Shown: in pieces, positions 33,759-41,818 of the stretch | Layout of the letters: each line of letters opens with the position of its first letter | Numbering within the stretch: position 1 is the first letter of the stretch | Assembly (NCBI GenBank): GCA_902781565.1 | Contig: CACZJT010000009.1 | Location: 1 to 48,329 of the forward strand | DNA from: an uncultured Ruminococcus sp. | GTDB taxonomy: Bacteria > Bacillota > Clostridia > Oscillospirales > Ruminococcaceae | Length of the DNA: 48,329 bases | Direction: 5' to 3' | Position numbers and translations under genes: made by a program | Notes under the pieces: generated by a model | The model's database searches: none | What the model saw: only the letters and a program-made list of their open reading frames with translations | Told to the model about the DNA's origin: nothing

Positions 33759-34031
33759 TTATACCTTTAACCACGCACAGGCGATGTCGAGCGCTTCGTA
33801 CAGGCTCTCCTTCTCCGCCTTCTTTACTATCTGATCCTTCGGCGGGAGCGTGATGTCCGTCGCCATCTTCCTTATCCTCAACTTGTCGGCTACGTCCATG
33901 CCGCCGACTTTCTTCGTTCCGAGTATCTCTATCATAACAACGTATTCATCATACATATTGCCGAAATAGATCGTCTTCCCGCTCCTTACGAGCGGCACAC
34001 CCTTGTAGGTGAAAAAGCTGCTCTCTGCCAT
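33759..34031 (-). CDS. small conserved-looking protein of unknown function
   Basis: A 90-residue soluble protein starting MAESSFFTYKGVPLVRSG. It alternates short strands (TIYFGNMYDEYVVMIEIL) with a C-terminal helix (QIVKKAEKESLYEALDIACAWL), consistent with a compact alpha/beta domain. ATG 34031 is chosen because GAGGAGAG lies upstream; the frame is open to 34115 but the extra residues look non-coding. It is a single-gene unit with its own promoter and terminator. I recognise no family. Confidence 0.75.
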   Translation of the reverse strand: MAESSFFTYKGVPLVRSGKTIYFGNMYDEYVVMIEILGTKKVGGMDVADKLRIRKMATDITLPPKDQIVKKAEKESLYEALDIACAWLKV

Positions 34032-34141
34032 TATCTCTCTCCTCTTTTCTCCGCCGCTTTCTATCAGACAGCACGCTCCCGCGGCGGTCGCACGGAACGT
34101 ACACTTTCTTATCAACGAGTGTCGGCTGTAAGCCCGATATT

Positions 34142-34170
34142 ATTATAACATATTTTTTTGCGCTTGAAAA
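34142..34170 (-). promoter_or_regulatory. probable sigma-A promoter of the small unknown gene
   Basis: On the minus strand TTTTCA (complement of 34165-34170), 17 bp, TATAAT (complement of 34142-34147). A further isolated TATAAT on this strand (34232-34237) has no good -35 partner. Confidence 0.6.
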
Positions 34171-34288
34171 GACCTTTTTATAAAAACTCAACAAATTTTC
34201 ACAATCAGCCCCGCCGCACCCGACATTCTTCATTATAACACACGCCCGACGCCCTTTCTGCCGAAACTTGACGGCGGTGTACAGCGTA

Positions 34289-35791
34289 TCAGTAATCTTC
34301 TTCCACCTTGCCGCCCGTCTTGACCGCTTCGATGTTCTTCGTGAGCCTGTCAGCCCACTTGGACTGTATGCGGTAGGAGGGTCTGCCGTTGAGCTTCACG
34401 ATAGCGCGGCGGTCGGTGTCCTTGTACAGCTCTATCACGTCCGAATGTCCGTCCGCGCAGACTACCTCTATGCGCCTGAACGCTTCGCCCGTCGGCTCCT
34501 CGAACCATATGCCGTCCTTGGTCGGACAGGTCAGTATGTACTGATACAGCGCCTTGAAGCTCTCAACGTCCACCTCGCTCCCGTTGCAGGTCACGGCCGC
34601 TATCTGCGCGTCCTCCCCCTCGCCCTCTATGGTAAGCGCGAAGGTGTCCTCCGTCTCGCCCGAGAGCTTTATCTCGCTGACGTCCGTCACCATGTTCCAT
34701 GTCATAAGGGTGGATATGATATCGTTCGGCATTACCGTCACGAAGGGCAGAGCCGAAGCGTCCACCTTCCATATGCAGTCCTTGCCGTCCACGCCCTTTA
34801 TTGTGCAGTAGTAGGCGGCTGCCGCCGTCTGCTGCTCGCCCTTATCGTTCTCCTCGTGGAACTCATTGCCGATATCGAGCTTATAATCGTAGTCCTTCCC
34901 CGTGAAGGTCACGGTGCAGCGCGGCTCGTCGAGCCCGTATTCCGCAAGGTCGGCTTCGGTCGGGAACACCTTCTCCGCGGTCATGGCTGTTAGCCCGTAG
35001 AGCGCGTAGATGACGTTTGTGGAGCGCGTTCCGTCAAGGTACGCGAATATCGGCTCCGTCATCACCTGCGCCGATACCATGTTGGACGAGGACTGCGCGA
35101 AGTTGCCGTCGTCCTGCTCGAACACCATGTCGTAATCGAGGTCGCTGCGGTGTATCGTCAGCTTGCCGAACTCTATGGTGCTGTCGGTGGTAGTCTGCTC
35201 GGGGGATTCTATGAGCGTGGTGTCAACAAGATCCTCCTTGGGGTTCAGGTAGGGCTTGATAAGGCTCTCCATTACCATATAAACGTCCGAACTGCCCTTC
35301 TCGCAGAGATAGCGGTAGCGGTTCTGGGGCGCTTCTATGCCTATGAGGAAATCCCTCTCGCTGCCGTCGGCGAAATGAACATCGAACTCCGCTTCGGCGT
35401 CCGTGAGCCCGTATTTCGTCAGGTCTGCCGCACCGCTCTCCACCAGCTTATACGCCTTGAGCTGTGCCGTGTCCTCGCCTATGTCCGAAACGGTACGGGT
35501 CTTGAGGGCGAGCCCTTTGAGCTCCGTTATGCCGCTGTTCTCCTTGCCGCTCTCGGAAGCTCCCGTATAGGTAAAGCCCCCGAACCCGTTCTTAACGTCT
35601 ATGCTCGTGATGTCGGCGGCGGTCTTGTCGATAAGCTGTACCGATTCATCGACCTTCGAGCTGCTCGAAGCCGTTTCCGAGGAGCTTTCCGTCGGGGTAT
35701 CCAGCCCCGTGAATTTCATCACCGCAAGAGTTCCTCCCAGCGCCGCCAGGACAACTCCGCCGATGATTATTCCCTTTAGCTTGTCGTTCAC
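34289..35791 (-). CDS. DUF4340 domain-containing membrane-anchored protein
   Basis: A 500-residue protein. It has an N-terminal membrane anchor (IIIGGVVLAALGGTLAVM, about 8-26), a Ser/Thr-rich linker, and two repeats of an extracytoplasmic beta-rich domain of DUF4340 type. Recurrent phrases are YGLTDAEAEFDVHFADGS and YGLDEPRCTVTFTGKDY; L...GL.AE.Y.L occurs in both. The family is regularly linked to Gld-type ABC transporters; its role is unknown. The GTG start at 35791 comes 4 nt after the GldG-like stop, with AGGTGAGGG upstream, so coupling is strong. Last gene of the exporter operon. Confidence 0.85.
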   Translation of the reverse strand: MNDKLKGIIIGGVVLAALGGTLAVMKFTGLDTPTESSSETASSSSKVDESVQLIDKTAADITSIDVKNGFGGFTYTGASESGKENSGITELKGLALKTRTVSDIGEDTAQLKAYKLVESGAADLTKYGLTDAEAEFDVHFADGSERDFLIGIEAPQNRYRYLCEKGSSDVYMVMESLIKPYLNPKEDLVDTTLIESPEQTTTDSTIEFGKLTIHRSDLDYDMVFEQDDGNFAQSSSNMVSAQVMTEPIFAYLDGTRSTNVIYALYGLTAMTAEKVFPTEADLAEYGLDEPRCTVTFTGKDYDYKLDIGNEFHEENDKGEQQTAAAAYYCTIKGVDGKDCIWKVDASALPFVTVMPNDIISTLMTWNMVTDVSEIKLSGETEDTFALTIEGEGEDAQIAAVTCNGSEVDVESFKALYQYILTCPTKDGIWFEEPTGEAFRRIEVVCADGHSDVIELYKDTDRRAIVKLNGRPSYRIQSKWADRLTKNIEAVKTGGKVEEDY

Positions 35792-35795
35792 GCCC

Positions 35796-37538
35796 TCACC
35801 TGTTCTTTCTTCTAAGCCAGATCACAAGACCCGTTCCGAGGGTCAGCACCGGTATAACGCCGATGAACACGATCTTCAGGAGCCTTATCTGACTCGCCGT
35901 GATGTCGAAGATGTTGCCCGTGATGACCTTCGGCTCTATGACAAGTCCGTTCGAGGTCTTGCCCGTCATGCCGCCCAGCACGCTAAGAATGTACTCGCGG
36001 TTGGCGTACTGGTTGAATCTCAGGTACTCGCTCGAAAGCATCTCCTGCGAACCCACGAGCAGTATGTTTGAATAGCTGGTATCGCCGTTGTCGCCGAAGC
36101 TCGCGCGGGAGCAGAGCGCCGCATATACCTGCTTGCCGTTTTCGAGGGCGTCGCCCGTCTTTTCGTCTGCGACGTAGGCATTATCGGTGGTGCTTATGAG
36201 GGCTTCTATCTTCATCTTGCCGACCTCGCCCTCGGCTTTGAGCTTTATGGGGCGGGAGCCGAAGAGAAGTATCTTGGCGTCCTCCCCGATGTCCTCCGCA
36301 AAGGTGGTCGAGATGTCGTCCGATACCGTCCAGAAAGGCTGGGTGTAGTAGTGATCCTTGTCGTTCTCGCAGACAAGCCCCGTCCCGACCGCGAGGTTGT
36401 ACTCCTCTAAGAACTCGTCGAGGTTCGGTGTCGCCTGCTGGTTGTAGCTTGCGATGTAGAGAAGGTTCTTGCCCATGTTGCCGTCGTTGCTCACGAAGTT
36501 GTCGAGCTTTGTGATCTCGGCTTCCATGTAGTCAACGGTAGGCGAGGGCACGATACACAGATCGGTGTCCGCGGGTATCTCCTCGGAGGTGATGTTCACG
36601 TCCTGCACCGTGTAGCCGTTCGCCAAAAGCAGCTTGCGGAGGTATTCCACGTCCGCGCTCTCCTCACGTCCCGTCAGAACGCTCACGACCACGGGATCGG
36701 GGTCGGTGACGCCCATTATCGCCGATACAAAAGCCTGATCCGCAGTCGAAGCCGCGATCAGATTGTTCTGTACCGCTATGGCGAAAGCCGTGGTCTCGTC
36801 GCCGCCCGTGTAGTTCAGCACGTAGTCCTCGGCGCTCATGCCGTAGCTCGATACCTGCTGCTCGAAATCATCGGTGAAGCTCACCATGTCAAGGAGCGAT
36901 ACGGAGCGCACGCGCTTTAATTCCTTGCCGTCCTCGTCCCGCATGACGGTACCGTTCGAGTCCTTGGAAAGCGATTCCACGATTATGCTGTAAGCCTTCA
37001 CCGACTGGTCGGTATACTCGCTGACGATATCGGGGTTCGAGTCTATATCCACATACTCGACCTTGATGTGCGGATTGTTCTCGGCGTAGCGTTTCAGCAC
37101 CTCGTCCGCCTGCTTGGTGTAGTCGTTGACGGCGATGAAAGCGTCCTCCTTGGCGAACACCTTCACCGTCACATCGGTGTCTATGCTCCTGACGTACTCC
37201 TCCGACTGCTCGGATATGGAATATCTTCCCTCTTTCGTAAGGTCGAGGGTCAGGGGATAGCGCTTGAAGAGCATGGTCGCTATTATGTTCACGAGCACCA
37301 CAGCCGCCACGAATATCACCGTCGAAACGGTGCTCATAGCACCGTGACGCAGCTTCTTGTGTTCCTTTTTCTTTTTGGGAGCGGGTGCGTCCTCGGGGTC
37401 TTTCGCCTTTTCGGACTTCTTGTCTTTGGGCTTCTTCTCCTCGCTTATGACCTCGCTCAGTCTGTCGGCGGCGGTGGAGGTGACAGTTTCGCTCTCCTCT
37501 GCGCTTACCGTTTCGTATCCATCTTCGGGTCTGCTCAT
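35796..37538 (-). CDS. GldG-like ABC transporter auxiliary protein
   Basis: A 580-residue protein. A cytoplasmic N-terminus of about 90 charged residues precedes a membrane helix near 96-118 (STVIFVAAVVLVNIIATML). A large extracytoplasmic region follows, beginning LDLTKEGRYSISEQSEEYV, the family's most conserved segment. The C-terminus has a membrane helix (IVFIGVIPVLTLGTGLVIWL) and RRKNR. It matches GldG/ABC-auxiliary proteins, which in Flavobacterium gliding motility are paired with GldF; here no gliding genes are present, so the substrate is unknown. ATG 37538 is used, with GGGGG 10 nt upstream; the GTG at 37559 has no binding site. Confidence 0.87.
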   Translation of the reverse strand: MSRPEDGYETVSAEESETVTSTAADRLSEVISEEKKPKDKKSEKAKDPEDAPAPKKKKEHKKLRHGAMSTVSTVIFVAAVVLVNIIATMLFKRYPLTLDLTKEGRYSISEQSEEYVRSIDTDVTVKVFAKEDAFIAVNDYTKQADEVLKRYAENNPHIKVEYVDIDSNPDIVSEYTDQSVKAYSIIVESLSKDSNGTVMRDEDGKELKRVRSVSLLDMVSFTDDFEQQVSSYGMSAEDYVLNYTGGDETTAFAIAVQNNLIAASTADQAFVSAIMGVTDPDPVVVSVLTGREESADVEYLRKLLLANGYTVQDVNITSEEIPADTDLCIVPSPTVDYMEAEITKLDNFVSNDGNMGKNLLYIASYNQQATPNLDEFLEEYNLAVGTGLVCENDKDHYYTQPFWTVSDDISTTFAEDIGEDAKILLFGSRPIKLKAEGEVGKMKIEALISTTDNAYVADEKTGDALENGKQVYAALCSRASFGDNGDTSYSNILLVGSQEMLSSEYLRFNQYANREYILSVLGGMTGKTSNGLVIEPKVITGNIFDITASQIRLLKIVFIGVIPVLTLGTGLVIWLRRKNR

Positions 37539-37555
37539 TTCGGAATGACCCCCTT

Positions 37556-38272
37556 TCACGACCAGCGGCGCTTTTCAAGCACCCGCACGGTAAAGAACAG
37601 GAATATGACCGACGCGCTTATGAAGAAAAGCACGTTTGAAAGGTCGAACATCCCGTATGTAAAGCCCGAATATCTCTCGTAGAATGACAGCGAAGCGAGA
37701 AGCTCCTGCGCGGGCTCCCAGCTTATCAGTCCGCCGACTATGGAGAGCATGGAGAGCGCCAGTATGCTTATGAAGCTGATGACTGCCGCGACTACCTGAT
37801 TCTCCGTCAGCGAGCTGCAAAAGATGCCCACGGCGATGAACGAAGCTCCGAAAAGCTCCAGCCCCACCACGTTGCCGATGATAACGAGCCAGTCAACGCC
37901 CGCACCCGTTTTCGCAAAGCCCGCGATGATTATGGCGTATACCACAGTCACCGCCACCGCACAGGTGAACACGAGCAGAGCCGCCAGGAATTTCCCCGCG
38001 ACTATGCCGCCCAAGCTCACGGGAGCGGTCAGAAGGCACTGGTCTGTTTTGGTCTTTTTGTCCTCGCTCATGGTGCGCATGGTGAGTATGGGTATCAGCA
38101 CCACGAGTATTATCATGAGCTGTCCGAACATTCCCGTCATCTCGGTGCTGCCGTTCATCAGCGATGAATTGGTGAAGAACACCGCCGAGAATGCGTAGAA
38201 TGCCGCCAAGAATATATAGCCTATCGGCGAGGTAAAGTAGGAAAGCACCTCGCGTCTGAAAATAGCGCCCAT
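37556..38272 (-). CDS. ABC-2 type permease, GldF-like
   Basis: A 238-residue membrane protein with six predicted helices. AIFRREVLSYFTSPIGYIFL at the N-terminus and PILTMRTMSEDKKTKTDQCL in the cytoplasmic loop are the GldF/NosY hallmark. The latter contacts the ATPase. It begins directly after the ATPase stop codon (TAAATG) and ends 17 nt before the GldG-like gene, so the three form one translation-coupled unit. It probably dimerises to form the export path. Confidence 0.92.
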   Translation of the reverse strand: MGAIFRREVLSYFTSPIGYIFLAAFYAFSAVFFTNSSLMNGSTEMTGMFGQLMIILVVLIPILTMRTMSEDKKTKTDQCLLTAPVSLGGIVAGKFLAALLVFTCAVAVTVVYAIIIAGFAKTGAGVDWLVIIGNVVGLELFGASFIAVGIFCSSLTENQVVAAVISFISILALSMLSIVGGLISWEPAQELLASLSFYERYSGFTYGMFDLSNVLFFISASVIFLFFTVRVLEKRRWS

Positions 38273-39235
38273 TTACTTTTCCTCCTTCTTATCCGATACG
38301 CCCGCCGCGTCGCCCATCGTGAGCTTTAAGAATATGTCCTCAAGGGACATCTCGGCGTTTTTGAGCTCCAGTATAGGGCAGTCTATCGCCGCCATAGCCC
38401 TGAAAAGCTCACGGCGGATATCGGTGCCCTCCTCAGATTCTATGCGGAATTCGTAAGCGCCGTCACGCTCGTTTATCTGCTTGCAGAGCTCAACGCCCTC
38501 GACCGCAAGCACCTCGCGGGCTATCCTCTCGGGGTCGCCCTCTATGAGAGCGGTAAGTATATGCGCCCCCGTCAGCTTATCGGAGAGCGCCGTTTCGGTA
38601 TCGTCCGCGACTATCTTCCCCTCGTTTATGACGATGATCTTATCGCAGACCGCCTGCACCTCGCTCAGGATATGTGAGGACAGTATGACGGTATGGTTCT
38701 TCCCGAGCTTTTTGATGAGCGTGCGTATCTCGATTATCTGCTTTGGGTCAAGACCGACCGTCGGTTCGTCGAGTATCAGCACGGGGGGGTTCCCCACCAG
38801 CGCCTGTGCCAGACCCACGCGCTGTTTATAGCCTTTGGAGAGGTTCTTGATAACGCGGTCATAAACGTGGTCTATCTTGACAAGCCCGCAGATGTCTTTG
38901 AGGTGCGACACTCTGGGGAGCTTGCATTTTTTCAGGTCATAGATGAAGTTCAGATACTCCTTGACGGTCATATCCATATAAAGCGGCGGGAGCTCGGGCA
39001 GGTAGCCGATATTCTTTTTCGCCTTGATAGGCTCCTCGAGGATATCCACCCCATCTATGAGCGCCTTTCCGCTCGTAGATGAGATATAACCCGTGAGCAT
39101 ATTCATGGTAGTGGATTTTCCCGCGCCGTTGGGACCGAGAAATCCCAGTATCTCGCCGTCATTTGCGGTGAATGAGATACCGTCCACCGCCTTTTTATCG
39201 CCGTAATGCTTACTAAGCTCACTGACTTCTATCAT
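38273..39235 (-). CDS. ABC transporter ATP-binding protein, GldA-like
   Basis: A 320-residue ATPase. Walker A is GPNGAGKSTT, the Q-loop region is GYLPELPPLY, the signature is LSKGYKQRVGLAQ, Walker B is PPVLILDEPTVGLDP, and the H-loop is SSHILSE. A C-terminal extension of about 90 residues typical of ABC-2 exporters follows. It matches the GldA/CcmA type. It begins the exporter operon; I find no good promoter within 150 bp upstream, only a CGCTG/CAGCG hairpin near 39295-39310. Confidence 0.95.
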   Translation of the reverse strand: MIEVSELSKHYGDKKAVDGISFTANDGEILGFLGPNGAGKSTTMNMLTGYISSTSGKALIDGVDILEEPIKAKKNIGYLPELPPLYMDMTVKEYLNFIYDLKKCKLPRVSHLKDICGLVKIDHVYDRVIKNLSKGYKQRVGLAQALVGNPPVLILDEPTVGLDPKQIIEIRTLIKKLGKNHTVILSSHILSEVQAVCDKIIVINEGKIVADDTETALSDKLTGAHILTALIEGDPERIAREVLAVEGVELCKQINERDGAYEFRIESEEGTDIRRELFRAMAAIDCPILELKNAEMSLEDIFLKLTMGDAAGVSDKKEEK

Positions 39236-39514
39236 AAGTAATTATCACTTCCGTTACAAGCTGCGGATATCCGCGCCCGATTATTGTACTATCCCGCTGT
39301 GAAAGCAGCGTGATAGATGTGTTATGTTATCATAAATCATAATTTATAAGGCTGACCTCGTTGCACTATTTGGTGTAGGGTCGGCGCACCACGGCGTGGG
39401 TGCCGTTGCCCCGACCTCTTGACCCGAACAACGTTACGTTGTTCCATTTGTGTAGGGGCGCACCTAAAGGTTTCCGTGCGCCCATGGATAACGTAGGGCG
39501 TACCTTGCCCCCCG

Positions 39515-39661
39515 CCTGCCTTCCGGCAGGTTTGGGGGTTGCACAAAAATCGCATTCGCTCTTTTGTGCAATTAAATCGGCGATACGTCTTGTTCACGTT
39601 ACTTTGTACGGGTCGGGACGTTTCTGCCCTTACTGCACGATTTTTTGTATCGCCGATTTAA
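39515..39661. repeat. dispersed structured repeat, family R copy B
   Basis: Homologous to 33539-33660. Hairpin CCTGCC/GGCAGG (39515-39520/39525-39530) is followed by TTGCACAAAA/TTTTGTGCAA (39539-39548/39562-39571) with the same 13-nt loop as copy A. Then a perfect 15-bp inverted pair TTAAATCGGCGATAC/GTATCGCCGATTTAA (39572-39586/39647-39661) closes a 60-nt interior. Upstream, 39361-39480 holds further hairpins such as GAACAACGT/ACGTTGTTC. Confidence 0.88.
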
Positions 39662-39720
39662 CTTGGACTTTCGGTCTTGCGTTTCTCGGGGGCGCTTTGT
39701 GTTTGCGGTTCGTGTGCTTT

Positions 39721-39984
39721 TTGCGCCTTCGGCGCAACGGGGGCTCTGCCCCCACGCGCTTCGCGCTCCCCTGCCTAAGGGCTCCTCGCCCTTAGGAATC
39801 CTCGCCAGCCTCGGGCTGGACCCGCTTTTTTGCTAACGCAATTTCTCCGTGTAGGTTGTCTTTAAAGCCAAATAAACGTGGTTCAAAGTCCCTTGAACGA
39901 CTGCCGCGGGTGTCTGATATTTCAGCTACAAATAATTTTGGCTACGCCAAAATGCCGCGAACTTCGTGCAGGGCTCTGCCCTGC
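39721..39984. repeat. array of short three-nucleotide-loop hairpins
   Basis: At least seven hairpins in 264 bp: TTGCGCC/GGCGCAA (39721-39737, loop TTC), GGGGGC/GCCCCC (39739-39753, TCT), GCGC/GCGC (39756-39766, TTC), CCTAAGGGC/GCCCTTAGG (39774-39796), CCAGCC/GGCTGG (39805-39819, TCG), TTTTGGC/GCCAAAA (39936-39952, TAC) and GCAGGGC/GCCCTGC (39968-39984, TCT). No gene is readable across the 753-bp gap 39236-39988. Confidence 0.8.
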
Positions 39985-39988
39985 CAAA

Positions 39989-40909
39989 TTATGATTTCTG
40001 TTCAAGCCCAAAATACTTCTTCGTGAACTCCGTGTTCCTTGCTATCTCGGCTCTGAGCTCCCCGAAACTCCCGAACTTCATCTCGGGTCGGACGAACTCG
40101 CAGAATTCTACCTCCGCAGTCTTGCCGTAGGCGTTCCCGCTGTAGCCTATGATGAAGGTCTCCGCAAGCGGCGGGGATTGCTTCCCTACCGTCGGCTTCG
40201 TCCCGACATTGCATACTCCCGCATACTCGCCGCCGTCTATGCGCACCTTCACACAGTATACCCCGAACCTCGGCTTTATCAGCCGCTCGGGTATCACCTG
40301 GTTTATCGTCGGGAACTCCCACGTCCGCGCAAGCTCCGCTCCGTGTACTACCTCCAGCCTGTAGGTGTACCTGTAGCCTAAAAGCGCGTTCGCCGTGGCT
40401 ATGCCCCCCGAACGTATCAGCTCCCGTATCCGCGTGGTCGATACCCGCTCACCGCCTATTTTGAGCGGCGGTACGGTCACGACCTCTATCCCCCGCTCCG
40501 AACACAGCCGCGTGAGCTCGCCCGCTCCCGCGATACCGCCACGCCCAAAGTGGAAATTCTCTCCGCAGACTACGCTGACCGCGTTCATTCTGTCCGCAAG
40601 GATATCCCTCACGAACTCCGCAGGCGTCAGCTCCTTGAGCTCCGCGAAATCCGCACAGCATACGCTCTCTACCCCCAGCCTGCCGAACTGCGTGAGCTTG
40701 TCGTCATCGGTCAGGAGCGCGTCGAGCCGCCCTTTTGTGGTCACGGTCGAGGTCTTAAATGTGAACACCGCGGGCTTCACGCCCTGCTCTTCGCCGCGCT
40801 TCACCGCCGCGCCTATGACGCTTCGGTGTCCGAGGTGTACCCCGTCGAATATCCCGAGCGCCACGGAAGTCCTGCCTTCGATGCGCCCGTAATTGTCTAT
40901 TATTTCCAT
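39989..40909 (-). CDS. ribF: bifunctional riboflavin kinase / FAD synthetase
   Basis: A 306-residue enzyme making FMN from riboflavin and FAD from FMN. The N-terminal nucleotidyltransferase domain (about 1-175) has GIFDGVHLGHRSVIG and STTRIRELI. The C-terminal flavokinase domain (about 180-300) has the metal/ATP site in WEFPTINQ, a variant of the usual PTAN, then GVYCVKVRIDG, GVCNVGTKPTVG and the catalytic Glu region VEFCEFVRPEMKF. ATG 40909 is 12 nt after the truB stop with only a weak GAGA, so coupling is likely. Last gene of the nusA-infB operon; truB-ribF is a common pairing. Confidence 0.96.
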   Translation of the reverse strand: MEIIDNYGRIEGRTSVALGIFDGVHLGHRSVIGAAVKRGEEQGVKPAVFTFKTSTVTTKGRLDALLTDDDKLTQFGRLGVESVCCADFAELKELTPAEFVRDILADRMNAVSVVCGENFHFGRGGIAGAGELTRLCSERGIEVVTVPPLKIGGERVSTTRIRELIRSGGIATANALLGYRYTYRLEVVHGAELARTWEFPTINQVIPERLIKPRFGVYCVKVRIDGGEYAGVCNVGTKPTVGKQSPPLAETFIIGYSGNAYGKTAEVEFCEFVRPEMKFGSFGELRAEIARNTEFTKKYFGLEQKS

Positions 40910-40921
40910 GTGTATCAGTTC

Positions 40922-41818
40922 TCAAAAATTCTTTATGACCGCGAACTCGCCGTTTTTCATACCGCCGAGCCCGATAAATGCGCCGTCCGCGCCGTAAACG
41001 CGGTACTGCTCCGCCTCGCGGGGGAGCGTCACCTGATCGGGTCTCAGCCTTACTCCGCTGCGGTAGAGCTTAGTCTCCCTCTCCCCGAGCTTCACCTCGG
41101 GATAGCTTCGGAAGGCTCTGTCAACGGGTATCAGCAGTTCCGCCGCACGTCCCGCCGACGCTATCTCCTCTATGCGTTCGAGGGTGTAGCACTCCGCCAG
41201 CGTGAAGCCGCCCGAGCGCGTCCTCGTCAGCGAGGTCATGACCCCGCCGCAGCCCAGCGCCGCTCCGAGGTCGTCTATGACCGTCCTCACATACGTCCCC
41301 TGACCGCATTCGAGCTTTATCACGCCCTCGCGGGTCTGCTCGTCGTAGTCGGCTATGGTCAGGCTCTCGATGTGTACGCGGCGGGGCTTGCGCTCTATGG
41401 TCTTTCCCTCGCGGGCAAGCTCGTAGAGCTTCTTCCCCCCGACCTTGACCGCCGAATACATGGGCGGGAGCTGGGTTATCTCCCCTGTGAATCTCGGCAG
41501 GAGCGCCTCGATCTCGGGCAGCGTCACGGGCTTATCGCTCCTCGAAAGCACGTTCCCCGTGATGTCGAGGGTGTCCGTTGCTTCTCCGAAGCGGAATCCC
41601 GCTGTGTAGCTCTTTTTCTTGTCGGGTAGTATATCGCAGCATTTCGCGGCTCTCCCCACGAAAACGGGCAATACCCCCGTTGCCATAGGGTCGAGGGTGC
41701 CGCCGTGACCTATCCGCCTTGTGCGGAACACTCCGCGGAGCTTTGCCGTCACGTCGAATGACGTCCAGCCCGCCGGCTTCATCACGGGTATCATGCCGCA
41801 GAGTTCCTTATCGTTCAT
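40922..41818 (-). CDS. truB: tRNA pseudouridine-55 synthase TruB
   Basis: A 298-residue enzyme that makes pseudouridine at position 55 of the tRNA T-loop. The catalytic Asp is in HGGTLDPMATGVLPV, preceded by the conserved MKPAGWTSFDV and RTRRIGHG. YTAGFRFGEATDT and CGQGTYVRTVIDDLG are also canonical, and a PUA-like C-terminus follows. ATG 41818 lies inside the end of nrnA (11-nt overlap) and has GGAGGTG 10 nt upstream, so it is preferred to the Arg-rich start at 41845. Confidence 0.97.
   Translation of the reverse strand: MNDKELCGMIPVMKPAGWTSFDVTAKLRGVFRTRRIGHGGTLDPMATGVLPVFVGRAAKCCDILPDKKKSYTAGFRFGEATDTLDITGNVLSRSDKPVTLPEIEALLPRFTGEITQLPPMYSAVKVGGKKLYELAREGKTIERKPRRVHIESLTIADYDEQTREGVIKLECGQGTYVRTVIDDLGAALGCGGVMTSLTRTRSGGFTLAECYTLERIEEIASAGRAAELLIPVDRAFRSYPEVKLGERETKLYRSGVRLRPDQVTLPREAEQYRVYGADGAFIGLGGMKNGEFAVIKNF

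Noticed and set aside
34232..34237. Second TATAAT near the small gene
   Set aside because: The -35 position reads CAGAAA, so no promoter was called.
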